The notes under the pieces: model-generated
The model's input: only the letters and a program-made list of their open reading frames with translations
What the model was told of the DNA's origin: nothing
Databases searched by the model: none
Position numbers and translations under genes: made by a program
Source of the DNA: Alphaproteobacteria bacterium
GTDB taxonomy: Bacteria; Pseudomonadota; Alphaproteobacteria; UBA6615
DNA length: 7,056 bases
Direction of reading: 5' to 3'
Assembly: GCA_013003285.1 (NCBI GenBank)
Contig: JABDJY010000050.1
Coordinates: forward strand, 1-7,056
In this document: positions 1 to 5,298 of the stretch, piece after piece
Layout of the letters: each line of letters opens with the position of its first letter
How positions within the stretch are numbered: the first letter of the stretch is position 1

Positions 1-1185
1 GACGTGGACCACGCCGCGAGCCTGTTTAACCTGGAGCGCGCCGGTCACATCTATTCGCGCATTTCCAATCCCACTGTTTCGGTGTTTGAGGAACGCATGG
101 CCGCGCTGGAAGGTGGGGTTGGCGCGATCGGGACGGCGAGCGGTCAGGCTGTCCTCACCCTGGCGGTTCTGACCCTGATGGATACCGGCGGGCACATCGT
201 CGCCTCGCGCAATATCTATGGCGGTAGTCATAATCTGTTCCTCCATACCCTGCCGCGCTTCGGTATTTCGACCACCTTGGTCGATCCGCGAAACCCGCAG
301 GAATTCGCCGACGCTATCCGGCCCGAGACCCGGCTGCTGTTCGCCGAGACCATCGGCAATCCGGGTTTGGAGATCCTCGACATACCGGCGGTCGCTCAGA
401 TTGCCCACGATGCCGGCCTGCCGTTGATGGTCGATTCGACCTTCGCCACGCCCTATTTAATGCGGCCGTTCGAACATGGCGCCGATCTGATCATGCATTC
501 CGCCACCAAGTGGATCGGCGGCCATGGCGTGGCGATCGGTGGGGTTTTGATCGACAGCGGCGCCTTCGATTGGGAGGGGTCGGGCAAATTCCCCACCATG
601 ACCGAACCCTATGCCGGCTATCACGGCCTCGATTTCGCCGAGGAGTTCGGCCCGGCGGCGTTCATCATGCGGGCGCGGGCCGAGGGGCTGCGCGATTTTG
701 GCGCCTGTATGACGCCGCAGAACGCCTTTTATCTGCTGCAGGGCCTCGAGACCTTGCCAATGCGCATGGCGCGCCATGTGGACAATGCCCGCGCCATCGC
801 ACGCTATCTCAGCGAGGCGACGGAAGTTGCCTGGGTGCGCTATCCCGAGCTCGACAGCCATCCCGACCAGGCTTTGGCGCAGAAATTACTGCCCCATGGC
901 GCGGGCTCGATCGTGACCTTCGGTATTCAGGCGGGTGCGGCGGGCGCGCGCCAGACCGGCGCCACCTTCATCGAGGCGCTGGAGCTGTTCTCCCATCTGG
1001 CCAATGTGGGTGATGCCAAGTCGTTGGTCATTCATCCCGCCAGCACCACGCACCAACAGATGGATGGCGAAGAACTCGCGGCGGCGGGTGTCGGCGAGGA
1101 AATGATTCGCCTCTCGGTCGGTTTGGAAGACCCGGGCGATCTGACTGCCGATCTACGCCAAGCGCTTCGCGCGTCGCAGCGATAG
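1..1185 (+). CDS. metY: O-acetylhomoserine sulfhydrylase (MetY type), 5'-truncated
   Basis: PLP-dependent Cys/Met-metabolism enzyme expected to make homocysteine from O-acetylhomoserine and sulfide (or methionine from methanethiol) in the cytoplasm. The frame is open from the first base: codons before the GTG at 4 already read D-V, and residues downstream match the family from near its N-terminus. The true start therefore lies outside the window, probably some 30-40 codons upstream given the usual length of about 430 residues. Visible motifs are YSRISNPT (nt 52-75, phosphate/PLP contacts), the Asp of VDSTFATP (around nt 430-453) and SATKW (nt 499-513), whose Lys codon at 508-510 should form the Schiff base. 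The C-terminal domain has SLVIHPASTTH (nt 1021-1053) and the usual IRLSVGLED ending. The closely related cystathionine gamma-synthase/lyase families are less likely because the long GYHGLDFAEEFG insertion region is typical of O-acetylhomoserine sulfhydrylases. It is the first gene of a run with the two genes downstream. Family assignment is strong; exact substrate is inferred. Confidence 0.93.
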   Translation, partial: DVDHAASLFNLERAGHIYSRISNPTVSVFEERMAALEGGVGAIGTASGQAVLTLAVLTLMDTGGHIVASRNIYGGSHNLFLHTLPRFGISTTLVDPRNPQEFADAIRPETRLLFAETIGNPGLEILDIPAVAQIAHDAGLPLMVDSTFATPYLMRPFEHGADLIMHSATKWIGGHGVAIGGVLIDSGAFDWEGSGKFPTMTEPYAGYHGLDFAEEFGPAAFIMRARAEGLRDFGACMTPQNAFYLLQGLETLPMRMARHVDNARAIARYLSEATEVAWVRYPELDSHPDQALAQKLLPHGAGSIVTFGIQAGAAGARQTGATFIEALELFSHLANVGDAKSLVIHPASTTHQQMDGEELAAAGVGEEMIRLSVGLEDPGDLTADLRQALRASQR

Positions 1186-1196
1186 GAGCCGAGCAG

Positions 1197-2000
1197 ATGG
1201 ATCTTAACGTCAACGGCTCCACCGTCTTCGCCCATACCGGCGGCAAGCCCTTCGATCCGGCGCAGCCGGTTCTGGTGCTGATCCACGGTGCCGGGACCGA
1301 CCACACATTCTGGGGGCTGCAGACCCGCTATTTCGCCCATCATGGCTATTCCGTCCTGGCCCTCGATCTGCCTGGCCATGGCCGCACCGACGGGCCGGCG
1401 CTGGACTCGATCGATGATATTGCCGACTGGCTGTGGCAGGTGCTCGATGCTGCCGGCGCCAAGGCGGCGACATTCGCCGGCCATTCCATGGGATCGTTGA
1501 TCGCCCTGGCGGCCGGCGCGAAACAACCGGAAAATACCGAGGCCTTGGTCCTGGTCGGGACGGCCGAGCGCGTGGCGGTTCACGAGGACTTGTTGGCGGC
1601 GGCCGACAATCGCGATAGCCGGGCGTTCGACATGATCACCGATTGGGGTTTCGGCAAGCCGGCTCATTTGGGCGGCCACCAGGCGCCGGGACTATGGATG
1701 CTCGGCGGCGGCCATGCCTTGCTCTCGGCCGCGACACCGGGGGTCCTGGCCACCGATCTCGCCGCTTGCGATGCCTATGGCGGCGCCGTCGAGGCGGCCG
1801 CCAAGGTTACCTGCCCTGTGTTGTTGTTGTCGGGCGCCGGTGACCGCATGACCCCGCCGAAGATGACCAGGGCGCTGGCAGCCGTGCTCGACCGGGTCGA
1901 GACGGAAATCCTGCCGGCGACCGGTCATATGATCATGGTCGAGCGGCCCAACGAGACCATCGACGCCATCGACGGCTTTCTGCAGCGGGTGCGCGCATGA
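1197..2000 (+). CDS. alpha/beta-fold hydrolase
   Basis: A 267-residue single-domain alpha/beta hydrolase, a normal length for the family. The oxyanion-hole motif HG lies at residues 30-31 (LIHGAG). The DLPGHG turn is at 57-62. The nucleophile elbow GHSMG is at 95-99, with Ser97 as the nucleophile. The acid is probably Asp216 (GAGDRMTP), and the catalytic His is His244 (ATGHMIMVERP). There is no signal peptide, so it is likely cytoplasmic. The ATG at 1197 is preceded by AGGAG at 1184-1188, which overlaps the stop codon of the metY-like gene, so the two are probably co-transcribed. Its end overlaps the next start. The substrate cannot be read from the sequence: esterases, haloperoxidase-like and C-C hydrolases share this layout. 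It is too short for homoserine O-acetyltransferase (MetX, also an alpha/beta hydrolase fold and a common metY neighbour), so that identification is not made. Confidence 0.9.
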   Translation: MDLNVNGSTVFAHTGGKPFDPAQPVLVLIHGAGTDHTFWGLQTRYFAHHGYSVLALDLPGHGRTDGPALDSIDDIADWLWQVLDAAGAKAATFAGHSMGSLIALAAGAKQPENTEALVLVGTAERVAVHEDLLAAADNRDSRAFDMITDWGFGKPAHLGGHQAPGLWMLGGGHALLSAATPGVLATDLAACDAYGGAVEAAAKVTCPVLLLSGAGDRMTPPKMTRALAAVLDRVETEILPATGHMIMVERPNETIDAIDGFLQRVRA

Positions 2001-2440
2001 GCGGGGAAGGGCGCGACGAGCGCCGGGAGAATTATCGCGAATTCGTCGAAATCCCCACCCGCTGGATGGATAATGACGTCTACGGCCACGTCAACAACGT
2101 GGTCTACTATTCATACTTCGACACCGCCGTGAACGGCTTCCTTATGCGCGAGGCCGGGCTGGATTATCGGTCATCGGATGCGGTCGGCGTGGTGGCCGAA
2201 ACCGGCTGCCAGTTCCACGGCGAAATCGCCTTTCCCGATACGCTCGATGTGGGCATCCGGGTGCGCCGGCTGGGCAATTCGTCGGTGACCTACGAGATCG
2301 CCATCTTTCGCCAGGGACGCGATGAGCCCGCCGCGACTGGCCACTTCGTCCATGTCTATGTGGCGCACGGCGAGATGCGGCCGGTGCCGATTCCCGACCA
2401 GGCCCGCGCGGCGCTGGAAAAACTGGTCGTCGAGGCCTAG
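1997..2440 (+). CDS. acyl-CoA thioesterase, hotdog fold (4HBT/YbgC-FadM-like)
   Basis: A 147-residue hotdog-fold protein, the usual size of single-domain 4HBT-family thioesterases that hydrolyse acyl-CoA or aryl-CoA thioesters. The N-terminal motif TRWMDNDVYGHVNNVVYY (residues 21-38) carries the D-x-x-G-H-V-N-N signature. Asp27 aligns with the catalytic Asp of 4-hydroxybenzoyl-CoA thioesterase, and the following segment is the start of the long central helix. The later strand regions (VAETGCQFHGEIAFPD, then VTYEIAIF and TGHFVHVYV) fit the hotdog beta-sheet. The start ATG at 1997 overlaps the hydrolase stop (ATGA), and no good Shine-Dalgarno sequence is seen, so translational coupling to the upstream gene is likely. 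The TAG stop at 2438-2440 overlaps the stop of the convergent methionine-synthase-like gene. The substrate is unknown. Confidence 0.9.
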   Translation: MSGEGRDERRENYREFVEIPTRWMDNDVYGHVNNVVYYSYFDTAVNGFLMREAGLDYRSSDAVGVVAETGCQFHGEIAFPDTLDVGIRVRRLGNSSVTYEIAIFRQGRDEPAATGHFVHVYVAHGEMRPVPIPDQARAALEKLVVEA

Positions 2441-3585
2441 CGCCCCCACAGCCGCTTCGAAGCGATTTCCGCGCCTTCGGTCAACGCCTTGAATTTCTCG
2501 ATGGCGATCTTGGCGTCGACCGCGCCCATGCCGGCGAAGGTGGCGAAGCCGCAATCGGCCCCAGCGATGACCCGCTCGCGGCCCACCACATCGGCATATT
2601 GGCAGATGCGCTGGGCGACCAGTTCGGGATGCTCGATATAATTGGTCACGCTGTCGATGACGCCGGGGATCAGTATCTTGTCGTCGGGCAGGCCGCGCTC
2701 GGCGAAGACGCTCCATTCGTGGGCGTGGCGCGGGTTCGAGGCTTCGATCAGCAGGCCCATCGGTTTGGCCTTGAGCACTTCGTCGAGGATCGCCGCCAGG
2801 GGAATATCGCGATGGTGCGGGCCCTCGTAGTTGCCCCAGCAAATATGCATGCGCACCCGGTCGGCGGCGATATTCTCCAGCGCGCTGTTGAGGGCCTCGA
2901 TCTGCATCACCGCGTGGGCGAGGAACTCGGCATCGCTGAGCTCGCGGAACGCGGTGTGGCGGCCCATCGCCAGGTCGGGGCAGTCGATCTGCAGGATGAA
3001 GCCAGCCTCGACGATGGCCTCATATTCTTCCCGCATGACATTGGCCAGCGCTTGCAGATAAGCCTCGTCGGAGGGTTAGTGCTGATTGTCCTGAAAGACC
3101 GTGATCACCCCCGGCGAGGCGGCGTTCATGAAGACATCGCTGGCGCCGGCATTGGCGGTCGCCGATTTCAAATTCGCGATATCGCGTTCCAGGGGTTCGC
3201 GGTCGCGCACCGTGACTTCACTGGTGCAGCAGGGTCGGTTGAGCCGCCGCGTACCGGCGGCCTTGGCCTGCTCGCGGCGATATTCGGGAAAGTTCGACAT
3301 ATCGTCGAAGCGGATCGAAGAGCTTTCGCCGGAAAAACCGTCGAGGCGCTGCTGGATATAGGTGGCGTAGCCGGTCTTGCCCATCTCGCCATCATTGATG
3401 ATGTCGAAACCCCATTCGCGCTGCTGGGCGACGATATCGTCGACCGCTGCGCGGGTCGTCGCTTCGAATAAGTCCTTGTCGTAAGGCTCGCTGAATTCGA
3501 CCTTGTACAAAAGGTCGGCAAGATCTTCGGGCCGCGGCATACTGCCGACATGCGTGGTCAAAATTCGATCGCTGCTGGTCTTCAT
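2437..3585 (-). pseudogene. cobalamin-independent methionine synthase II family (MetE C-terminal type), interrupted by an in-frame TAA
   Basis: From ATG (3585-3583) to TAG (2439-2437) one reading frame encodes a MetE-C-domain protein of 381 residues plus one internal stop. That is the usual length of the short family that lacks the N-terminal MetE domain (YxjG/YxjH-like 'core' methionine synthases). The N-terminal part (residues 1-169) has TTHVGSMPRP (10-19), DGEMGKTGYATY (around 66-77) and AASPGVITVFQ. A TAA at 3078-3076 (codon 170) follows NQH, and the protein then resumes in the same frame as PSDEAYLQALANVMREEY. Relatives usually read N-x-Y-Y-P-S here, so the stop replaces a Tyr. The zinc/thiol ligands expected from MetE all lie after the stop: His247 and Cys249 (MHICWGNYEG), Glu281 (LLIEASNPRH) and Cys345 (GADCGF). 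AGGA about 9 nt upstream of the ATG is a fair ribosome binding site. No frameshift is involved. Loss of function is inferred; sequencing error, readthrough or independent expression of the second part (ATG at 3036) remain possible. Confidence 0.85.
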
Positions 3586-3648
3586 GAGGCCATTTCCTGT
3601 TGTGTCGGCGCAGTTTAGCCACCGCGCCCGCGAATGCTAGGCCATATG

Positions 3649-3677
3649 AAAAAAGCCCGCCGGATAAACCGGCGGGC
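3649..3677 (-). terminator. intrinsic terminator of the hsp20 gene
   Basis: A perfect 9-bp GC-rich inverted repeat (GCCCGCCGG at 3655-3663 and CCGGCGGGC at 3669-3677) encloses a 5-nt loop. On the - strand it is followed directly by six T residues (3654-3649). It lies 27 bp past the stop of the hsp20 gene. On the + strand the hairpin is followed by CCTTTT, so it might work weakly in the other direction, but no + strand gene ends nearby. It separates hsp20 from the methionine-synthase-like gene on the same strand. Confidence 0.9.
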
Positions 3678-3704
3678 CCTTTTCGTGTCAGCATTCAGGT
3701 TGGA

Positions 3705-4160
3705 TTAAGCAGCCTTCTGCTCGATCGATTTCGGCTCCGCGCCGGCGCTCGCAATGGCGATCTTGCGCGGTTTCAGCGCCTCCGGCACTTCGCGTTTCAA
3801 CTCGACGACCAAAATGCCGTTATCCAAGCTGGCATCGACCACATTGACATGCTCCGCCAAGGCAAAGCGCCGCTCGAACGGGCGGGCGGCGATGCCGCGA
3901 TGGAGATAGGTCACGCCCTCGCCGTTGCTATCCGCACTACCCTTGATGAATAGGGCGTTCTCCTTCTGGGTAATCTCCAGATCGTCGAGGCTGAAGCCGG
4001 CAACCGCCATGGTCACGCGGTAGTCGTCCTCGCCCAGTTTCTCGATGTTATAGGGCGGATATGACGGCACATTGGTATTGTAGGCTGTGTCGAGCAACCG
4101 GTTCATGCGGTCGAAGCCGACGGTGGAACGAAATAGGGGGGATAGGTCATAGTTTCGCAT
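3705..4160 (-). CDS. small heat-shock protein, Hsp20/alpha-crystallin family (IbpA-like)
   Basis: A 151-residue cytoplasmic ATP-independent holdase that binds unfolding proteins for later refolding by DnaK/ClpB. The N-terminal arm (1-33) has the LSPLFRSTVGFDRM pattern of bacterial class A IbpA/HspA proteins. The alpha-crystallin domain follows (about 34-125) with PPYNIE, the dimerisation-loop region GVTYLHRGIAARPFERRF (82-99) and the signature A-S-L-D-N-G-I-L-V-V at 110-119. The C-terminal tail has the oligomerisation motif I-A-I (134-136, in PRKIAIA). The start ATG at 4160 is set by AGGAGG at 4175-4170, nine bases upstream, which also forms part of the thermometer hairpin. It has its own heat-shock-type promoter and a strong terminator, so it is probably monocistronic. 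Alphaproteobacteria often carry several paralogues (hspA-H, ibpA), so no specific symbol is given. Confidence 0.95.
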   Translation of the reverse strand: MRNYDLSPLFRSTVGFDRMNRLLDTAYNTNVPSYPPYNIEKLGEDDYRVTMAVAGFSLDDLEITQKENALFIKGSADSNGEGVTYLHRGIAARPFERRFALAEHVNVVDASLDNGILVVELKREVPEALKPRKIAIASAGAEPKSIEQKAA

Positions 4161-4271
4161 TTCACTTGTCCTCCTAGTGAAGCAACAGGTTCGTCGGTGC
4201 GGTATTCACCATTATGGTCGAAACCCACCGGGTGACATGCCATTGGGACCCTGATAGGCATCCCTGGCACA
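4161..4271 (-). promoter_or_regulatory. ROSE-like RNA thermometer in the hsp20 5' leader
   Basis: The leader between the predicted start of transcription (about 4271) and the hsp20 ATG is about 110 nt, a typical ROSE length. Reading along the - strand it can form four hairpins: 4268-4239 (GCCA/TGGC, GGGA/TCCC and CCT/AGG), 4233-4223 (ACCC/GGGT), 4218-4208 (ACCA/TGGT) and a final one at 4186-4168. The last hairpin pairs GTT-G-CTTC (4186-4179) with GGAGGAC (4174-4168) around an ACTA loop. This buries the Shine-Dalgarno sequence and leaves the G at 4183 unpaired within the TTGCT that ROSE elements conserve. Known ROSE elements melt at heat-shock temperature through just such weak pairs and a bulged G. 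Pairing was drawn by eye; no folding energy was computed. Confidence 0.8.
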
Positions 4272-4277
4272 GTCTCG

Positions 4278-4308
4278 ATTTGGGCATGGAAAGGCGTCAT
4301 TTCAAGGG
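4278..4308 (-). promoter_or_regulatory. sigma-32 (RpoH)-type promoter for hsp20
   Basis: On the - strand CCCTTGAA (4308-4301) is a full match to the RpoH -35 element. After a 15-bp spacer (4300-4286) comes GCCCAAAT (4285-4278), which matches the CCCCATNT -10 consensus at five of its seven specified positions. Transcription should begin near 4271. The position upstream of a ROSE-type leader and an hsp20 gene supports the call. Confidence 0.75.
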
Positions 4309-4311
4309 CTT

Positions 4312-4330
4312 ATGGTTAACCGCGCCTGAA
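4312..4330 (+). promoter_or_regulatory. CtrA-like binding box upstream of the rcdA-like gene
   Basis: TTAA (4316-4319), seven bases, then TGAA (4327-4330) matches seven of eight specified bases of the CtrA full site TTAA-N7-TTAA. The overlapping ATGGTTAA (4312-4319) is the reverse complement of the 8-mer CtrA motif TTAACCAT. It lies about 30 bp upstream of the TATACT -10 element and 3 bp from the hsp20 -35 element. The site is inferred from consensus only; short AT-rich motifs can arise by chance, although they stand out in this GC-rich sequence. Confidence 0.5.
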
Positions 4331-4337
4331 AATTTTG

Positions 4338-4366
4338 TTCTAAAACAACCCCAATTCGGGTATACT
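4338..4366 (+). promoter_or_regulatory. probable promoter of the rcdA-like gene
   Basis: TATACT at 4361-4366 matches five of six bases of the -10 consensus and would start transcription near 4373, giving a leader of about 26 nt before the ATG at 4399. The -35 region is weak: TTCTAA (4338-4343) has the right 17-bp spacing but only three matching bases. This fits a promoter that needs an activator such as CtrA bound just upstream. An inverted repeat, TTGTT (4335-4339) and AACAA (4344-4348), spans the -35 region. Confidence 0.55.
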
Positions 4367-4398
4367 GCGATTTCACGGTGGAGACAGGAGGTGTCCAC

Positions 4399-4812
4399 AT
4401 GACCCAAGGTAATGGCTCGTCGGCCTTTTTCGACAAAACCTATGATGAGGCGCTGGCGCTGATCGAACAGGCGCATGCCTATCTGTCGGATATTCATCAC
4501 AATAATGTTAGGGCCGACACGCCCGTCGACGATTTGCGGTTGCGTTGTGAAGCGTTCCGGCTATCGACCCGGTTGATGCAGGTGATGGCCTGGTTGCTCA
4601 ACCAGCGGGCGATCCATGCGGGTGAACTATCCGCTGCAGAGGTTTTGGAAAGCCCAGAGTATCGCCTGGGGTCGGCAAAGGTTTGCCGCGACGATAGCCA
4701 GCATGATCATCCGGCGATTCCGGCGGGACTAAGCGAGATGCTCGATCGCAGCCTCAACCTCTATATCCGTACCGAGCGTTTGGACGAAATGATGCATCGA
4801 AGCATTCATTAG
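4399..4812 (+). CDS. rcdA: DUF1465 family protein, RcdA-like (regulator of CtrA degradation)
   Basis: A 137-residue helical protein of the DUF1465 family, whose characterised member RcdA is an adaptor in Caulobacter that helps the ClpXP protease degrade CtrA and other substrates. The conserved core is seen at residues 10-30 (FFDKTYDEALALIEQAHAYL) and especially at 51-80, where EAFRLSTRLMQV-AWLL-QRA--AGELS matches the family's ES-RLTTRLMQ-ASWLL-QRA--EGE pattern. A final helix at 108-132 contains RTERLDEM. A start at 4378 would add seven residues, but AGGAGG at 4386-4391, seven bases before the ATG at 4399, fixes the start there. It is shorter than Caulobacter RcdA, and the region between residues 84 and 107 diverges from what I recall of the family. 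It stands alone between its own promoter region and a terminator. Family membership is fairly sure; the CtrA-degradation role is inferred from the family. Confidence 0.8.
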   Translation: MTQGNGSSAFFDKTYDEALALIEQAHAYLSDIHHNNVRADTPVDDLRLRCEAFRLSTRLMQVMAWLLNQRAIHAGELSAAEVLESPEYRLGSAKVCRDDSQHDHPAIPAGLSEMLDRSLNLYIRTERLDEMMHRSIH

Positions 4813-4838
4813 GGCCCACAGAGTGGCGAAAACGACAG

Positions 4839-4866
4839 CGGGCGCGCCAATCGGCACGCCCGTTTT
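4839..4866 (+). terminator. intrinsic terminator between rcdA-like gene and rpmE
   Basis: CGGGCGCGCC (4839-4848) and GGCACGCCCG (4853-4862) form a ten-position stem with one C-A mismatch around a 4-nt loop, followed by TTTT (4863-4866) on the + strand. It lies 26 bp after the rcdA-like stop. On the - strand the mismatch becomes a G-U pair, so the hairpin is complete, but the T-run is set back by six bases (CTGTCG then TTTT). It may therefore also end rpmE transcripts, less efficiently. Confidence 0.75.
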
Positions 4867-4890
4867 ACGTTTCCCGGTAGTGAGGCCGGA

Positions 4891-5112
4891 TTATTCCAAG
4901 CCGAGATTGGCAAACCGCTTGTTAAATTTAGCGACCTGACCGGCGCTATCGACCAGCCGATGCTGCCCCGTCCAAGCCGGATGGGTCTTCGGATCGATGT
5001 CGAGGCGAAGCGTGTCGCCCTCCGATCCCCAGGTCGAGCGGGTCACGAAAGTGGTGCCATCCGTCATCTGGACGGTGATTTCATGGTAGTCTGGGTGTAT
5101 GTCTTTTTTCAT
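4891..5112 (-). CDS. rpmE: 50S ribosomal protein L31
   Basis: A 73-residue large-subunit ribosomal protein, the usual length for L31. MKKDIHPDYHEITVQMTDG at the N-terminus, RSTWG (26-30), LDIDPKTHPAWTGQ (around 37-50) and the FNKRFANLG end match alphaproteobacterial L31. The four zinc-binding cysteines found in E. coli L31 are all absent, so this is the zinc-independent (C-minus) form, which is common in this class. The start ATG at 5112 has AAAGG about eight bases upstream. It converges on the rcdA-like gene and is divergent from the ABC transporter gene. Confidence 0.95.
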   Translation of the reverse strand: MKKDIHPDYHEITVQMTDGTTFVTRSTWGSEGDTLRLDIDPKTHPAWTGQHRLVDSAGQVAKFNKRFANLGLE

Positions 5113-5139
5113 CTCAAAGCCTTTGAAAGCGCGGCGTGG

Positions 5140-5168
5140 GTTATAACCAAGCTACACGCCGCCCGCAA
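5140..5168 (-). promoter_or_regulatory. sigma-70-type promoter of rpmE
   Basis: On the - strand TTGCGG (5168-5163) and TATAAC (5145-5140) are spaced by exactly 17 bp. The -10 element matches five of six consensus bases, and the -35 keeps the TTG. The -10 sits inside a perfect 10-bp palindrome, GGTTATAACC (5139-5148). The predicted leader is about 20 nt. The rest of the gap up to 5298 holds no gene that I can see; a clear promoter for the divergent ABC gene was not found, only a weak GATAAA at 5240-5245. Confidence 0.6.
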
Positions 5169-5298
5169 GCAGTTCCTGCGCGCCCATAATCGTGGGGGTA
5201 AAGAAGGGGGCTGGTCCCTTGTTGTGACGGCCTGTCGCTGATAAAGGACGTTCCGGCTCGATTTCAGAGTTGCAACCACCAGGCCGGAATCTCCGGAA

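Noticed and set aside
457..861. 134-codon open frame on the - strand
   Set aside because: It is antisense to the catalytic region of the metY-like gene, including its PLP-lysine codon, and has no recognisable motif.
1032..1679. 215-codon open frame on the - strand
   Set aside because: It spans the end of metY and most of the hydrolase gene on the other strand, both of which are well supported, and has no recognisable domain.
3076..3078. Frameshift or recoding as selenocysteine/pyrrolysine in the methionine-synthase-like gene
   Set aside because: Both halves are in the same frame, which excludes a frameshift, and the codon is TAA rather than TGA or TAG.
2599..3471. 290-codon open frame on the + strand
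   Set aside because: It lies antisense to the methionine-synthase-like gene, whose - strand product matches a known family over its whole length. The + strand translation shows no family motif and is a by-product of GC-rich codon usage.
4378..4398. Upstream ATG start for the rcdA-like gene
   Set aside because: The AGGAGG at 4386-4391 would lie inside the coding region, while it is ideally placed for ATG 4399. The extra seven residues are not like the family.
4103..4402. Small frames over the hsp20/rcdA divergent region on either strand
   Set aside because: The region is better explained by two promoters, a CtrA-like box and the ROSE-like leader. The frames have no motif and overlap established gene starts.
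5204..5220. Hairpin AAGGG/CCCTT in the rpmE-ABC gap as a terminator or riboswitch
   Set aside because: The stem is only five base pairs with a 7-nt loop, there is no T-run, and no riboswitch consensus is seen.
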